Source: Seonamhaeicola maritimus (lineage in GTDB: Bacteria > Bacteroidota > Bacteroidia > Flavobacteriales > Flavobacteriaceae). From it: a stretch of DNA of 64,000 nucleotides. The DNA is taken from assembly GCF_008056315.1 (NCBI RefSeq), contig NZ_VRKQ01000008.1:1010957-1074956 (forward strand). Reading direction: 5' to 3'. This document shows, piece by piece, positions 25,515 through 34,957 of the stretch. The position numbers and the translations under genes are program-made. The first letter of the stretch is position 1, and the number at the start of each line of letters is the position of its first letter. The notes under the pieces were generated by a model. That model did no database searches and was not told the DNA's origin. It saw only the letters and a program-made list of their open reading frames with translations.

Positions 25515-27877
25515 TGAAAATTAAAGATTTAAGATTAGGCGTAAGACTATTAACTAAGGTAATAGTAGTTGTTTCAATATTTGGCTTTTACAATTGCGAA
25601 GATGCCAATATTGAAACCATTAAGATTAATGATGAATGGAAGTTTAAGTTGTTGGAGGAGAATGATGCTGTTGAAAGTGATTACCATTTGGCAGATTTTA
25701 ATGATGCAGATTGGGACCCTATTTGTTTACCACACACTGCAAATTTAGAACCGTTAGTGGTTAATAACCAATGGCAGGGAATATGTTGGTATAGAAAAGA
25801 ATTGAAGGTGCCGGCTTCGTTTAAAGATAAGAAGCTTACTCTTGAATTTGAGGCTGCAATGAACCATTCTAAGATTTGGATTAATGGTATGGAAGTAGCT
25901 ACGCATTTAGGTGGCTATTTACCTGTTGTTATTGATGCTAGTAAGTATTTAGAAGCCGGAAAGGTTAACAAAATTGCTGTTAGGTTAAACAATACTGATA
26001 ATCCGCTTACAGGACCAAAACCCTTAAAAATATTAGACTTTAATATGTATGGTGGGCTTTATAGAAATGCTTGGTTGAAAGCTCAGAATAAAATTCATAT
26101 TTCACATCCGGTTTTAGCAGATAAAACAGCAGGAGGAGGTGTGTTCATTACTTATCCTAGGGTTAGCGAATCTGAATCTGTTGTTAAGATTAAAACGCAT
26201 GTGGTTAATGATGATAAAGATTCAAGTGAAGTTAAAGTTGTTCATTCCATTTTTTATGATGGAGAATTAATAAAGGAACAAACATCAAATGTCAATGTTA
26301 TAGAGGCAGATACAGATTTCGAATTTGTTGAAGAAATTAATATTAACGATGCGAAGTTATGGTCTCCAAAAGCACCCAATTTATATCAAGTAGCTACAAC
26401 GGTTTATGCTAACAATCAGATAGTTGATTCGTCATCAAATAGATTTGGAATTAGAGAATTCACCTTTAAAGACAATCAACTTTATATAAATGGAGAAAAG
26501 ACTTTTTTACGCGGTGTAAATCGTCACCAAGATTACCCGTTTATTGGGTATGCGCTTTCTGATAATGCACAATATAGAGACGCAAAAAAAATAAAAGAGG
26601 CTGGGTTTGATTATATCAGATTATCACATTACCCGCATTCGCCTGCATTTATGGATGCTTGTGATGAATTGGGATTAGTAGTGGTCGATGCCATTTTAGG
26701 TTGGCAGTATTATTTAGATAATGATCAGTTTAGAGCATATTGCTATAAATCTGCCAAAGAATTAATCTATAGAGACCGAAATCATCCTTGTGTTTTGGCT
26801 TGGGAAGTGTCTTTAAATGAAACAAAGATGCCCGTTTTCTTTATGGAAGAATTAAACAAAATTGTACATGAACAATATCCTGGTGATAATGTGTATTCCT
26901 GTGGATGGATGAATGATGTTTATGATATTTTCTTTCAAGCACGTCAACATAGATTACTTCATCCGGAAAGATATGACGAGTCTAAACCATACTCGGTATC
27001 TGAATACGGAGATTGGGAATACTATTCTAACAATGCCGGTTTAAATCAGCATAGTTTATCTAGAACAGAACGTTATGAAACGAGTAGTCGTCAAAAAAGA
27101 GGATACGGTGAAGCTAGGTTGTTACAGCAAGCTTTAAATTTACAGGAATCTCATAATGATAATTTTAATACTACGGCTTACGCCGATAGTTATTGGGTAA
27201 TGTATGACTATAATCGCGGTTATCACGATGATATAGAATATTCAGGTGTTATGGATATTTTTCGCTTGCCTAAATTCGGATACTATTTCTATAAAAGTCA
27301 AAGAGATTTAGATGAAGAAAAAGTGCTTCATATAGCTACTTATTGGACTAAAGAATCTCCTTTAAATGTGACTGTATTTTCAAATTGTGAGGAAGTGGCA
27401 CTATTCTTAAATGATGAGTTAGTAGCTAAACAATTACCAACTAAGAGCAGTATTTCAAATAATTTAAAGCACCCTCCTTTTTCATTTAACATTGAATCAT
27501 TTAAGCCCGGGACCCTTAAGGCAATTGGTTATGTTAACGGAAAAGAAGTTTCTGAACATATTGTTAAAACACCCAAAGCTGCCACTAAACTAAAAATGTG
27601 GCTAGATGAAAGTAGTGTGCCGGCAGAAGCTGGAGTAAATGATGTATTGTTTTTATATATGGTAGTTGTGGATGAAAATGGAACCATAGTACCAGGGTAT
27701 TCCAATGAAGTTTCAGTAGAAATTAATGGAGATGCTGAACTTATGAATCAAGGGAGCATTGAGGCCGAGGCTGGAATAGCAACTGCTTTGATTAAAATTG
27801 GAAAACAAGCGGGAACTATAAGTGTAAAGGCAACCTCAAATTCACTTTCTGGCGATTTTCAGTGTACGGTAAAGTAG
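25514..27877 (+). CDS. GH2 family glycoside hydrolase (beta-galactosidase-like)
   Basis: 787 residues. Domain order: signal or lipoprotein segment (Cys 28), sugar-binding jelly roll (about 35-200), immunoglobulin-like domain (about 205-310), TIM barrel (about 315-620) and C-terminal beta domains. Acid/base Glu 436 sits in SLNETK, and the nucleophile is Glu 497 in SEYGDW. LRGVNRHQDYPFIGYALS and IRLSHYPHSPAFMDACDELG are typical GH2 barrel motifs. In this setting it probably removes beta-1,4-linked galactose from desulfated carrageenan oligosaccharides. GH2 also includes glucuronidases and others, so the sugar is not certain. Translationally coupled to the sulfatase upstream. Confidence 0.9.
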   Translation: MKIKDLRLGVRLLTKVIVVVSIFGFYNCEDANIETIKINDEWKFKLLEENDAVESDYHLADFNDADWDPICLPHTANLEPLVVNNQWQGICWYRKELKVPASFKDKKLTLEFEAAMNHSKIWINGMEVATHLGGYLPVVIDASKYLEAGKVNKIAVRLNNTDNPLTGPKPLKILDFNMYGGLYRNAWLKAQNKIHISHPVLADKTAGGGVFITYPRVSESESVVKIKTHVVNDDKDSSEVKVVHSIFYDGELIKEQTSNVNVIEADTDFEFVEEININDAKLWSPKAPNLYQVATTVYANNQIVDSSSNRFGIREFTFKDNQLYINGEKTFLRGVNRHQDYPFIGYALSDNAQYRDAKKIKEAGFDYIRLSHYPHSPAFMDACDELGLVVVDAILGWQYYLDNDQFRAYCYKSAKELIYRDRNHPCVLAWEVSLNETKMPVFFMEELNKIVHEQYPGDNVYSCGWMNDVYDIFFQARQHRLLHPERYDESKPYSVSEYGDWEYYSNNAGLNQHSLSRTERYETSSRQKRGYGEARLLQQALNLQESHNDNFNTTAYADSYWVMYDYNRGYHDDIEYSGVMDIFRLPKFGYYFYKSQRDLDEEKVLHIATYWTKESPLNVTVFSNCEEVALFLNDELVAKQLPTKSSISNNLKHPPFSFNIESFKPGTLKAIGYVNGKEVSEHIVKTPKAATKLKMWLDESSVPAEAGVNDVLFLYMVVVDENGTIVPGYSNEVSVEINGDAELMNQGSIEAEAGIATALIKIGKQAGTISVKATSNSLSGDFQCTVK

Positions 27878-28023
27878 ATGTAAATGCCTTTTAAATAGCC
27901 AAGGTATATAGTTTTAACATTCTTTTTAAATGATTTACTACTGAATACAATTTTTGTACTTGCGTGTACATAGTAAGCATACCAAATTTTGATATTTACA
28001 TAGAATTAAGACCCATTAACTAT

Positions 28024-29934
28024 ATGATTTTCAGTAAAGTTTACACAAAATTAAAGTTGTCAGCAATATTTGCTTTGTTGTTTCTAATCACAAGTTGTAA
28101 TAAGCAATCAACTCAGAAAACAGGATTATCAGAATCTGTTTTATTTACTTCTGAAATTTCTGAAGATGCAACCCCTGCAGTTGTTTCTAGAATTCTTTCT
28201 GCTGGTGAAAAAGCTATTTCTGAAATTAAGTTTGAAAAAGGTACTTATCACTTTTATCCAGATAAAGGAAAAGAGTCTTTTGAATATATTTCTAACCATT
28301 GTGATTTAATGGTTAGCACACCTTTTCCTATTGAACATTTTAAAAATTTAACGATTGATGGTCAGGGATCTACTTTCATTTTTCATGGAGTAATGATTCC
28401 GTTTTTAATTGAAAACAGTGAAAATATTGAGGTGAAAAATGTAACTATAGATTGGCATGAACCGTTTCATAGTGAAGGGTTAATAGTTGCAAATAACAAT
28501 AAAAATAAAACTTTTGACATGACAATATCAGAGGCGTTTCCTTATGAAATTCGTAACGAACAGATTTACTTCATTAAAGAATTTTATGAGCATAGTGTAG
28601 GTCAAACTATTTTATATGACCCAGAAAGAAGCGCTATTGCTTTTAATACAGAGGCCTATACATCCATTTCTACAAGAACAAAGGCTTCTGTTAGAAATGG
28701 AATTGAAAATATTGATTATAAATACATAAATGATGAAAGAGCTCCTGAATATAAGAGTTTAGGTAATGAAAATAGGTTAACGGTAGAGCAACTCAAACCA
28801 GGTTTAGTCCGTGTTCATGGTCATAAGAAAGAAATGCCTCCAGTTGGAATGATTTTAACAATGAAGGGAGATCAGGGATTTAATAGAATTTCACCTGCTT
28901 TTAGAGTAACGCACACAAAAGGTTTTAATGGAATTAATGTAAATATTCATCATGCCGGTGGTATGGGTATTATTGCCGAAAATTCATCTGATTTGATATT
29001 AGATAATTTCAACATTACGCCATCAAAAGGAAGAATGGTTTCAACTACAGCTGATGCTACTCATTTTGTGGGTTGTAGTGGAAAAGTGGTGTTAAAAAAT
29101 TCAACATTCAATAATCAGTTAGATGATGCTACAAATGTGCATGGTACCTATCAAAAATCTGTAGATGTTTTAGGGGATAACAAATTAGGAGTTAGAATGA
29201 TGCACCATCAACAAAAAGGTTTTGTAATTGGTCAACCTAATGAAAAAATAGGATTGGTGCGTTTAGAAGATTCTTTTTTCCCGTATGCAGAAGTAACAAT
29301 TAATAATATTGAATACGTAAACAGTAGATACCAAATCATCACTTTTAACGAAAATCTACCGGAAAGTTTCAAAGTAGGTGACCTAATTGAAAACTTAGAT
29401 GGTTATCCTGATTTATTAGTAAAGAACTGTAAAATAGGAAGTAATAGAGCAAGAGGCTTACTGATTTCCAATCCGGTAAATACGGTTATAGAAGATAACT
29501 TCTTTAATACCGAAATGGAAGCCATTTTAATTCCTGTTGAAAGTGGACATTGGTTTGAATCTGGTAATGCAGCCAATGTTATTATTAGAAACAATGTGTT
29601 TCAAGATTGTCAGCATGGAGGAAAAAATAGAGGTGTTATTCGTTTTGCTACAGATGATGACAATGAGAATATTGCTTTTAAGAACATTGAAATATCCAAT
29701 AATACATTCAATCAATTTGACAACCTAATACTTCAAGTTACTAATACAGACGGACTAAAGTTTTCAGGTAACACTATAACTAATTCTGGAACATTTCCAA
29801 TGTTACATTCTGAAAACCCTGCTGTTAAAGTACAGGCATCAAAGAATATTTATTTCGAAAACAATAGCTATAAAGGTAAAGCTAGCTCAGTATTGGAATT
29901 AGCTGAAGGTATGCAAAAAATAGAATTTAATTAA
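28024..29934 (+). CDS. GH110 alpha-1,3-galactosidase, lipoprotein
   Basis: Parallel beta-helix exo-enzyme removing alpha-1,3-linked galactose. Diagnostic motifs are TADATHFVGCSG and QLDDATNVHG (Asp 367 and Asp 368, the expected catalytic region), with helix repeats such as NTVIEDNFFNTEMEAIL. A GH110 enzyme active on lambda-carrageenan fragments is known from Pseudoalteromonas, which suits the GH150 gene here. I use the ATG at 28024, which starts a clean lipoprotein signal (LLFLITSC, Cys 25). An in-frame GTG at 27964 would add 20 residues before it. It precedes susC by 137 bases. Confidence 0.88.
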   Translation: MIFSKVYTKLKLSAIFALLFLITSCNKQSTQKTGLSESVLFTSEISEDATPAVVSRILSAGEKAISEIKFEKGTYHFYPDKGKESFEYISNHCDLMVSTPFPIEHFKNLTIDGQGSTFIFHGVMIPFLIENSENIEVKNVTIDWHEPFHSEGLIVANNNKNKTFDMTISEAFPYEIRNEQIYFIKEFYEHSVGQTILYDPERSAIAFNTEAYTSISTRTKASVRNGIENIDYKYINDERAPEYKSLGNENRLTVEQLKPGLVRVHGHKKEMPPVGMILTMKGDQGFNRISPAFRVTHTKGFNGINVNIHHAGGMGIIAENSSDLILDNFNITPSKGRMVSTTADATHFVGCSGKVVLKNSTFNNQLDDATNVHGTYQKSVDVLGDNKLGVRMMHHQQKGFVIGQPNEKIGLVRLEDSFFPYAEVTINNIEYVNSRYQIITFNENLPESFKVGDLIENLDGYPDLLVKNCKIGSNRARGLLISNPVNTVIEDNFFNTEMEAILIPVESGHWFESGNAANVIIRNNVFQDCQHGGKNRGVIRFATDDDNENIAFKNIEISNNTFNQFDNLILQVTNTDGLKFSGNTITNSGTFPMLHSENPAVKVQASKNIYFENNSYKGKASSVLELAEGMQKIEFN

Positions 29935-29992
29935 TACTAGCATTAACATATGAATTACAAACAAAACCACAGTAAAAGAATAATTGATTCTG

Positions 29993-30013
29993 GATAAAAC
30001 AAGATGTTTTATC
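29993..30013 (+). promoter_or_regulatory. Hairpin between GH110 and susC
   Basis: GATAAAAC and GTTTTATC form an 8-base perfect stem with a 5-base loop. A TTTTTT run follows about 8 bases later. It could be a weak terminator of the GH110 gene, an attenuator, or an operator for the susC transcript 59 bases downstream. Confidence 0.4.
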
Positions 30014-30071
30014 AGTATAATTTTTTCAATCAAATCTTTTAAATAATTAACAACAAACTAATTATAAACAA

Positions 30072-33000
30072 ATGAAAATGAACAAACTAATAAAGGTCAA
30101 CAAATCGACGTACAGCTATTTACTTGCGTTACTTTTTGTTGCCTTGTGTAGTGCTATGTCAGTGCAAGCACAAAATCTGACTGTTACAGGTACGGTTACC
30201 GGTTCTGAAGATGGTTTACCTATTCCAGGTGTTGCCATTGTTATAAAAGGAACTAATACTGGCTCGGTAACAGATTTTGATGGAAACTATTCAATTAATG
30301 CTAAAGTTGGTGATATGCTCCAGTTTAGTTATTTGGGAATGGAAAATGAGTCTGTAAAAGTAACAGGAAGCAAATTAAATGTAGCCATGGATTCTTCGCT
30401 AGAAGATCTTGAAGAAGTAGTGGTAATTGGATATGGAACAGTTAAAAAGAAAGAACTTACAGGGGCAGTAGCTCAGGTAAAATCTGAAGATATAGAACAA
30501 TTTGTAACATCTGATGTTTCTTCAGCTTTACAAGGTCAGATAGCAGGTGTAAATGTTGTAGCCTCTAGTGGAGAACCAGGTGCTGCTGCTCAGGTACAAA
30601 TTCGTGGTGTAACTTCTATTAGTGGTACAAATGAGCCATTATATGTAATTGATGGTGTTCCGCAAATAGGAGACCCTGGTTTAAGTCCAAACGAAATTGA
30701 AACTATTGATGTTTTGAAGGATGGGGCGTCAACCGCAGTATATGGTACACGTGGTGCCGCCGGTGTAATATTAATTACTACTAAACGCGGTCAAGAAGGA
30801 AGAATGAGTGTTACTTTTGATTCCAGTTATGGAATTCAAACTCTGGGTGACGGTATTCCTTTAATGAATACTGCAGAACAAATTTATTATGAAACAGCTC
30901 AATTTAATAATGGTGTTTCAGTCTTTCAACCAGGACCATTTAATAATGTTACATGGTTGAATAATGATAACAAATTTGATGATTATGTTTTGGTGAATAA
31001 TGCCGAAACTAAGAGGCATAATTTAAATTTTACGGGGGGTACAAAGAATTTCACATATAATGCTGTTGTAGGATTGTTTGATCAAGACGGACAGCTTATT
31101 AATTCTAGATTTAAAAGGATAAATTCACGTATATCAACTACTTATAAATCCGAAAATTGGACCATTAACGGTAGTTTATCATTCACAACAGAAAAACGTG
31201 CTCGCGTAAGTGGAGGGTTAATTAATAGTGCTATTCGTTACAAACCTTATTATCCAAAAGTTGACCCAGATGTTGATGTTGTTATAACTAATGGTAATGG
31301 AGGGGTTACAACGCCTCTTAATCTTTTAGCCTTGGCTCTTAAAAGAAAAGATGATAGTAATAGAGATCGTTTTCAAGGAAACTTGAGTTTATCAAGAAAA
31401 TTAGGAAACGATGTTACGTTTACTACAAGGTTGGGTAGTAGTATTACTAATGATATTCGTAATATTTTCATTCCTCAATATACGTTGTTTGATGTTACGG
31501 ATAATACAACTGAAGTAGATCCAACAAAAAGTAGTGTAACAGCTAACACAATTAGAGCTACTGTACTTTCATGGGATGGTAGTTTAAACTATAAGAAAAA
31601 ATTTGGAAATCATAATGTAGGTCTTCAAGCTACGGCAGCAATTGATGAACGGATTAGGGAAGAGTTTACTGCTATGAAACAGGGTGTTGCAAATAATAAC
31701 ATTACGGTATTAAACGGTGCAACAGTAAACCCTGATGTGTTTTCTGGTGGTGACTTTGGTAATGGAAATTATACAGAAACCGTTGTTGGTTTATTAGGTA
31801 GGTTTACTTATGATTATAAAGGAAAGTATTTATTGTCAGCTTTAGTACGTAGAGATGGGTCTTCTAAATTTGGAGCTGCTAATCGTTGGGGAACTTTTCC
31901 ATCGGTATCATTAGCATGGAATGTTTCTGATGAGGCATTTTGGAGTTCTTTAAAACGAACAGTAAATAATTTCAAGATTAGAGCAAGTTACGGTGAAATA
32001 GGATATAATGGTTTCCCTAATTATGAATATGCTCCTGTTTTGGTTCAGGATACCGATTATATTTTTGATGAAACTGATGGTACCGTAGAATTTGGTACGG
32101 CAATAAAATCTTATGCTAATAGAGATGTGGTTTGGGAAACTTCTATTTCAAGAAATATTGGTGTGGATTTATCTTTTTTGAAAAATAAAATTACACTTAC
32201 AGCAGACTATTATCATACAAGAAAAGAAGATATGTTATTCCCTGTACAACTGCCAGGTTCTGGAGGGTCTTTTTATGATAGAACTATTACTTTGAATGTA
32301 GGTAATATGACAAATAAAGGATTAGAGTTAGCTGCTAACTATAGAACCAAAATTGGTAAAAGTAAACTTACTATGGGGGCAACATTTACAAAAAATGAAA
32401 ATAAGGTAACCAAAATGTTTGGAAGTACTTTAATTTATAATAATAATGCTCAGTTAGTTAACGGTCATGGTGGATCAACAGTAATTGCAGAAGGTTATGA
32501 AGTTGGTGCTTATTTCTTATATGAAACAGATGGTACTATTCAAACTCAAGAAGAGTTAGATGCTTATAGACAATTTCCATCAAGAGCAAATGCTAGATTG
32601 GGAGATTTAAAATATGTAGACTATAATGGAGATGGTGATATCACTTTAGATGATAGATACTATCATGGTAGCGGTTTACCTGAATTCGAAGTAGGGTATA
32701 ATTTAAGATGGAATTATAAAAGTTGGGATTTTTCTATGAATTGGTATGCAAGTATTGGATCAGATATTTTAAATGGAACCAGTGCCGAAACTCATGTTAG
32801 AGGAAGACATAAAAATTTGGTAAACATGTGGACCTTAGATAACCCAACTTCTGGTATTCCTATTCATGCAGATGATGCTCAAGGGGCATTTAACTATAGA
32901 GGAGATACAGATTATTGGTTGGAAGATGGAGACTATTTAAGATTAAAACAGGTTACTCTTGGATATAGTTTGCCAAATGATGTTACAGAAAAAATTGGAA

Positions 33001-33164
33001 TTTCAAAATTGAGAATGTATTTATCAGCTCAAAATGCACTTACATTTACTAACTATAATGGGTACGACCCAGAAATTGGGGGTAATGTACTTGCAAGAGG
33101 CGTTGATAAAGCTAAATACCCTTTAACCGCGTTGTATACGTTTGGTGTGAATCTTAAATTTTAA
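30072..33164 (+). CDS. SusC-family TonB-linked outer-membrane glycan transporter
   Basis: 1030 residues. Signal peptide (MSVQAQN), carboxypeptidase-like regulatory domain (about 35-120, with IPGVAIVIKGTNTGSVTDFD), the DLEEVVVIGYGTVKKKELTG TonB-box region, plug (about 130-245, ADGVPQ-like VIDGVPQ and DVLKDGASTAVYGTRGAAGV), and barrel to the terminal TFGVNLKF. With SusD 10 bases downstream it forms the pair that imports oligosaccharides across the outer membrane. It is the only SusC/SusD pair here, so it presumably serves the whole locus. A second Met lies two codons downstream. Confidence 0.95.
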   Translation: MKMNKLIKVNKSTYSYLLALLFVALCSAMSVQAQNLTVTGTVTGSEDGLPIPGVAIVIKGTNTGSVTDFDGNYSINAKVGDMLQFSYLGMENESVKVTGSKLNVAMDSSLEDLEEVVVIGYGTVKKKELTGAVAQVKSEDIEQFVTSDVSSALQGQIAGVNVVASSGEPGAAAQVQIRGVTSISGTNEPLYVIDGVPQIGDPGLSPNEIETIDVLKDGASTAVYGTRGAAGVILITTKRGQEGRMSVTFDSSYGIQTLGDGIPLMNTAEQIYYETAQFNNGVSVFQPGPFNNVTWLNNDNKFDDYVLVNNAETKRHNLNFTGGTKNFTYNAVVGLFDQDGQLINSRFKRINSRISTTYKSENWTINGSLSFTTEKRARVSGGLINSAIRYKPYYPKVDPDVDVVITNGNGGVTTPLNLLALALKRKDDSNRDRFQGNLSLSRKLGNDVTFTTRLGSSITNDIRNIFIPQYTLFDVTDNTTEVDPTKSSVTANTIRATVLSWDGSLNYKKKFGNHNVGLQATAAIDERIREEFTAMKQGVANNNITVLNGATVNPDVFSGGDFGNGNYTETVVGLLGRFTYDYKGKYLLSALVRRDGSSKFGAANRWGTFPSVSLAWNVSDEAFWSSLKRTVNNFKIRASYGEIGYNGFPNYEYAPVLVQDTDYIFDETDGTVEFGTAIKSYANRDVVWETSISRNIGVDLSFLKNKITLTADYYHTRKEDMLFPVQLPGSGGSFYDRTITLNVGNMTNKGLELAANYRTKIGKSKLTMGATFTKNENKVTKMFGSTLIYNNNAQLVNGHGGSTVIAEGYEVGAYFLYETDGTIQTQEELDAYRQFPSRANARLGDLKYVDYNGDGDITLDDRYYHGSGLPEFEVGYNLRWNYKSWDFSMNWYASIGSDILNGTSAETHVRGRHKNLVNMWTLDNPTSGIPIHADDAQGAFNYRGDTDYWLEDGDYLRLKQVTLGYSLPNDVTEKIGISKLRMYLSAQNALTFTNYNGYDPEIGGNVLARGVDKAKYPLTALYTFGVNLKF

Positions 33165-33174
33165 AAAAAATAAT

Positions 33175-34941
33175 ATGAAAAATTTTAATAAAATAAAAAA
33201 ATGTAGCTCTTATTTCATTGGGTTTATTGTATTGTTTTTAACAATGCAATCCTGTGAAGAGTATTTGGAGGAGACAAACCCAAATGCAGTTTCGGCAGAT
33301 GTGTACTGGTCAAGTTTAATAGAGTCTAATTCAAACCTTACTTCGGTTTATGGAAGTATGTTAAGTATGTTTGTTTTAAACTTAGAGGTTGATGCTTGGA
33401 GAAGTGATATAGGATTTCCTAAGAGTAGAAGAACTCCTTTTGGGTCTGGTAGACCATATTATCAAAAAGGATTTACAGATGCAAGTAATGCCATAGGTCA
33501 ACAATGGGATGCCCTATATCAAGTTGCGTTTCGAACAAATCAGGTAATTACTGGTTTAAACGGAATGGATGAGGACTTAAAAAGTCAAGAAGAATGGTCT
33601 CATCAAATGGGACAAGCGCGTTTGTTTAGAGGTTTAGCTCATATGTGGTTAAATGCAACATACAATAATGGAAATGTTATTATTAGAGATTTTATACCAG
33701 GAACATCAGATGAATTTTCTGTCTCTGTAAGTTCTTCAGACGAGGTGATTGCTTTTTTTAGAGAAGATTTAAAATATGCTTATGATAATTTACCTGCTCA
33801 ATTTGAAAATAAAACTCGAGTTGATAAAGGTTTTGCGGCGGCACTTTTAGGTAAAAGTTATTTGCATACTGAAGAGTATACGCAAGCTATGGTTTACCTT
33901 AACGATGTTATTGATAATTCAGAATACGGATTTGAGTTGTTGGAAGGAGACGATGTTGGTTTACTATTTACTCATGCAGGAGATTTTAACTCAGAGTCTA
34001 TATTTGAGATTAATTATTCTGATAAACATCAAGTGGAAGATAGCAACTGGGATGAAGAGAGTTTTTTCCATAGATGGGCAAGATATACGGCTCCTGGTGG
34101 AGGACGTTATGGCGGTAGAACCGATTTCGTACCTACAGCTTGGTTAACCTATGAATATTCAAATGAACAAATGGACTCGCAAGATCCAAGAAACTATGTT
34201 GATGATGGTTCTGGAGGAGTTAGGTTTAGAAGTGTACCACTTAGATGTGCACAATTTTGTCAGGTTGTAAATGATGAAGAATCTACCTATTATGGAGATA
34301 CGCCGGCAAATTCAGCGTACGCTTTCGGAGCAACTATTTTTTCACACTTCAAAAAATACACAAATCATGATATTGTTGCTGGTGAACCTGAAACATTAGT
34401 AACTGGATGGAAATCTCATAAAAATGTAGTAGTTCAGAGGTTGGCCGAGGTGTATTTAAACCTTGCAGAATGTCAAATTAAAACAGGAGACCTTGCTGGT
34501 GCTCTAGAAAACATTAATACTATACGTCAACGTTGGGGTTTAGTTAGTCTAGGTTTAAGTGATGGGTCTGCTCATGATTTTGATGAGATTACCTATACAG
34601 CTGAAACATTGATGGATCATTTAATGTATATTGAATACCCTTTAGAGTTAGCGGCGGAAGGTTGCAATACAAGAACAACAGATTTAAGAAGATGGGGAGT
34701 AGCTAAAGAGCGTTTTACAGAATTAGCTACTAGAGTCTATCACTTAGCTAATTATACCTCTAATGATGGAGTTACAAGAAATTTGAGCTTAATTCAAGAA
34801 GGTCCACATCCTACAGCAGTACCTTCTATTACTAATACAGTAATGGAACACCGTGAGGCTGCTGAAAATTATGTTGAAGCATTACACGATTATTTTCCGC
34901 TTCCATTATCTGAAACTTTAAATAATCAAAATGCAAATTAA
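33175..34941 (+). CDS. SusD/RagB-family glycan-binding lipoprotein
   Basis: 588-residue surface lipoprotein (MQSCEEYLEE, Cys 27). It has the SusD pattern: an N-terminal helical region with tetratricopeptide-like repeats (QARLFRGLAHMWLNATYNNG), a RagB core, and the C-terminal motif LAECQIKTGDLAGALENINTIRQRWG. It caps the SusC barrel and delivers substrate. Ligand specificity cannot be read from sequence. Confidence 0.94.
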   Translation: MKNFNKIKKCSSYFIGFIVLFLTMQSCEEYLEETNPNAVSADVYWSSLIESNSNLTSVYGSMLSMFVLNLEVDAWRSDIGFPKSRRTPFGSGRPYYQKGFTDASNAIGQQWDALYQVAFRTNQVITGLNGMDEDLKSQEEWSHQMGQARLFRGLAHMWLNATYNNGNVIIRDFIPGTSDEFSVSVSSSDEVIAFFREDLKYAYDNLPAQFENKTRVDKGFAAALLGKSYLHTEEYTQAMVYLNDVIDNSEYGFELLEGDDVGLLFTHAGDFNSESIFEINYSDKHQVEDSNWDEESFFHRWARYTAPGGGRYGGRTDFVPTAWLTYEYSNEQMDSQDPRNYVDDGSGGVRFRSVPLRCAQFCQVVNDEESTYYGDTPANSAYAFGATIFSHFKKYTNHDIVAGEPETLVTGWKSHKNVVVQRLAEVYLNLAECQIKTGDLAGALENINTIRQRWGLVSLGLSDGSAHDFDEITYTAETLMDHLMYIEYPLELAAEGCNTRTTDLRRWGVAKERFTELATRVYHLANYTSNDGVTRNLSLIQEGPHPTAVPSITNTVMEHREAAENYVEALHDYFPLPLSETLNNQNAN

Positions 34942-34957
34942 TTTAAAACTTAACAAG

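Noticed and set aside
27964-28023. Earlier GTG start for GH110
   Set aside because: The ATG at 28024 begins a clean lipoprotein signal.
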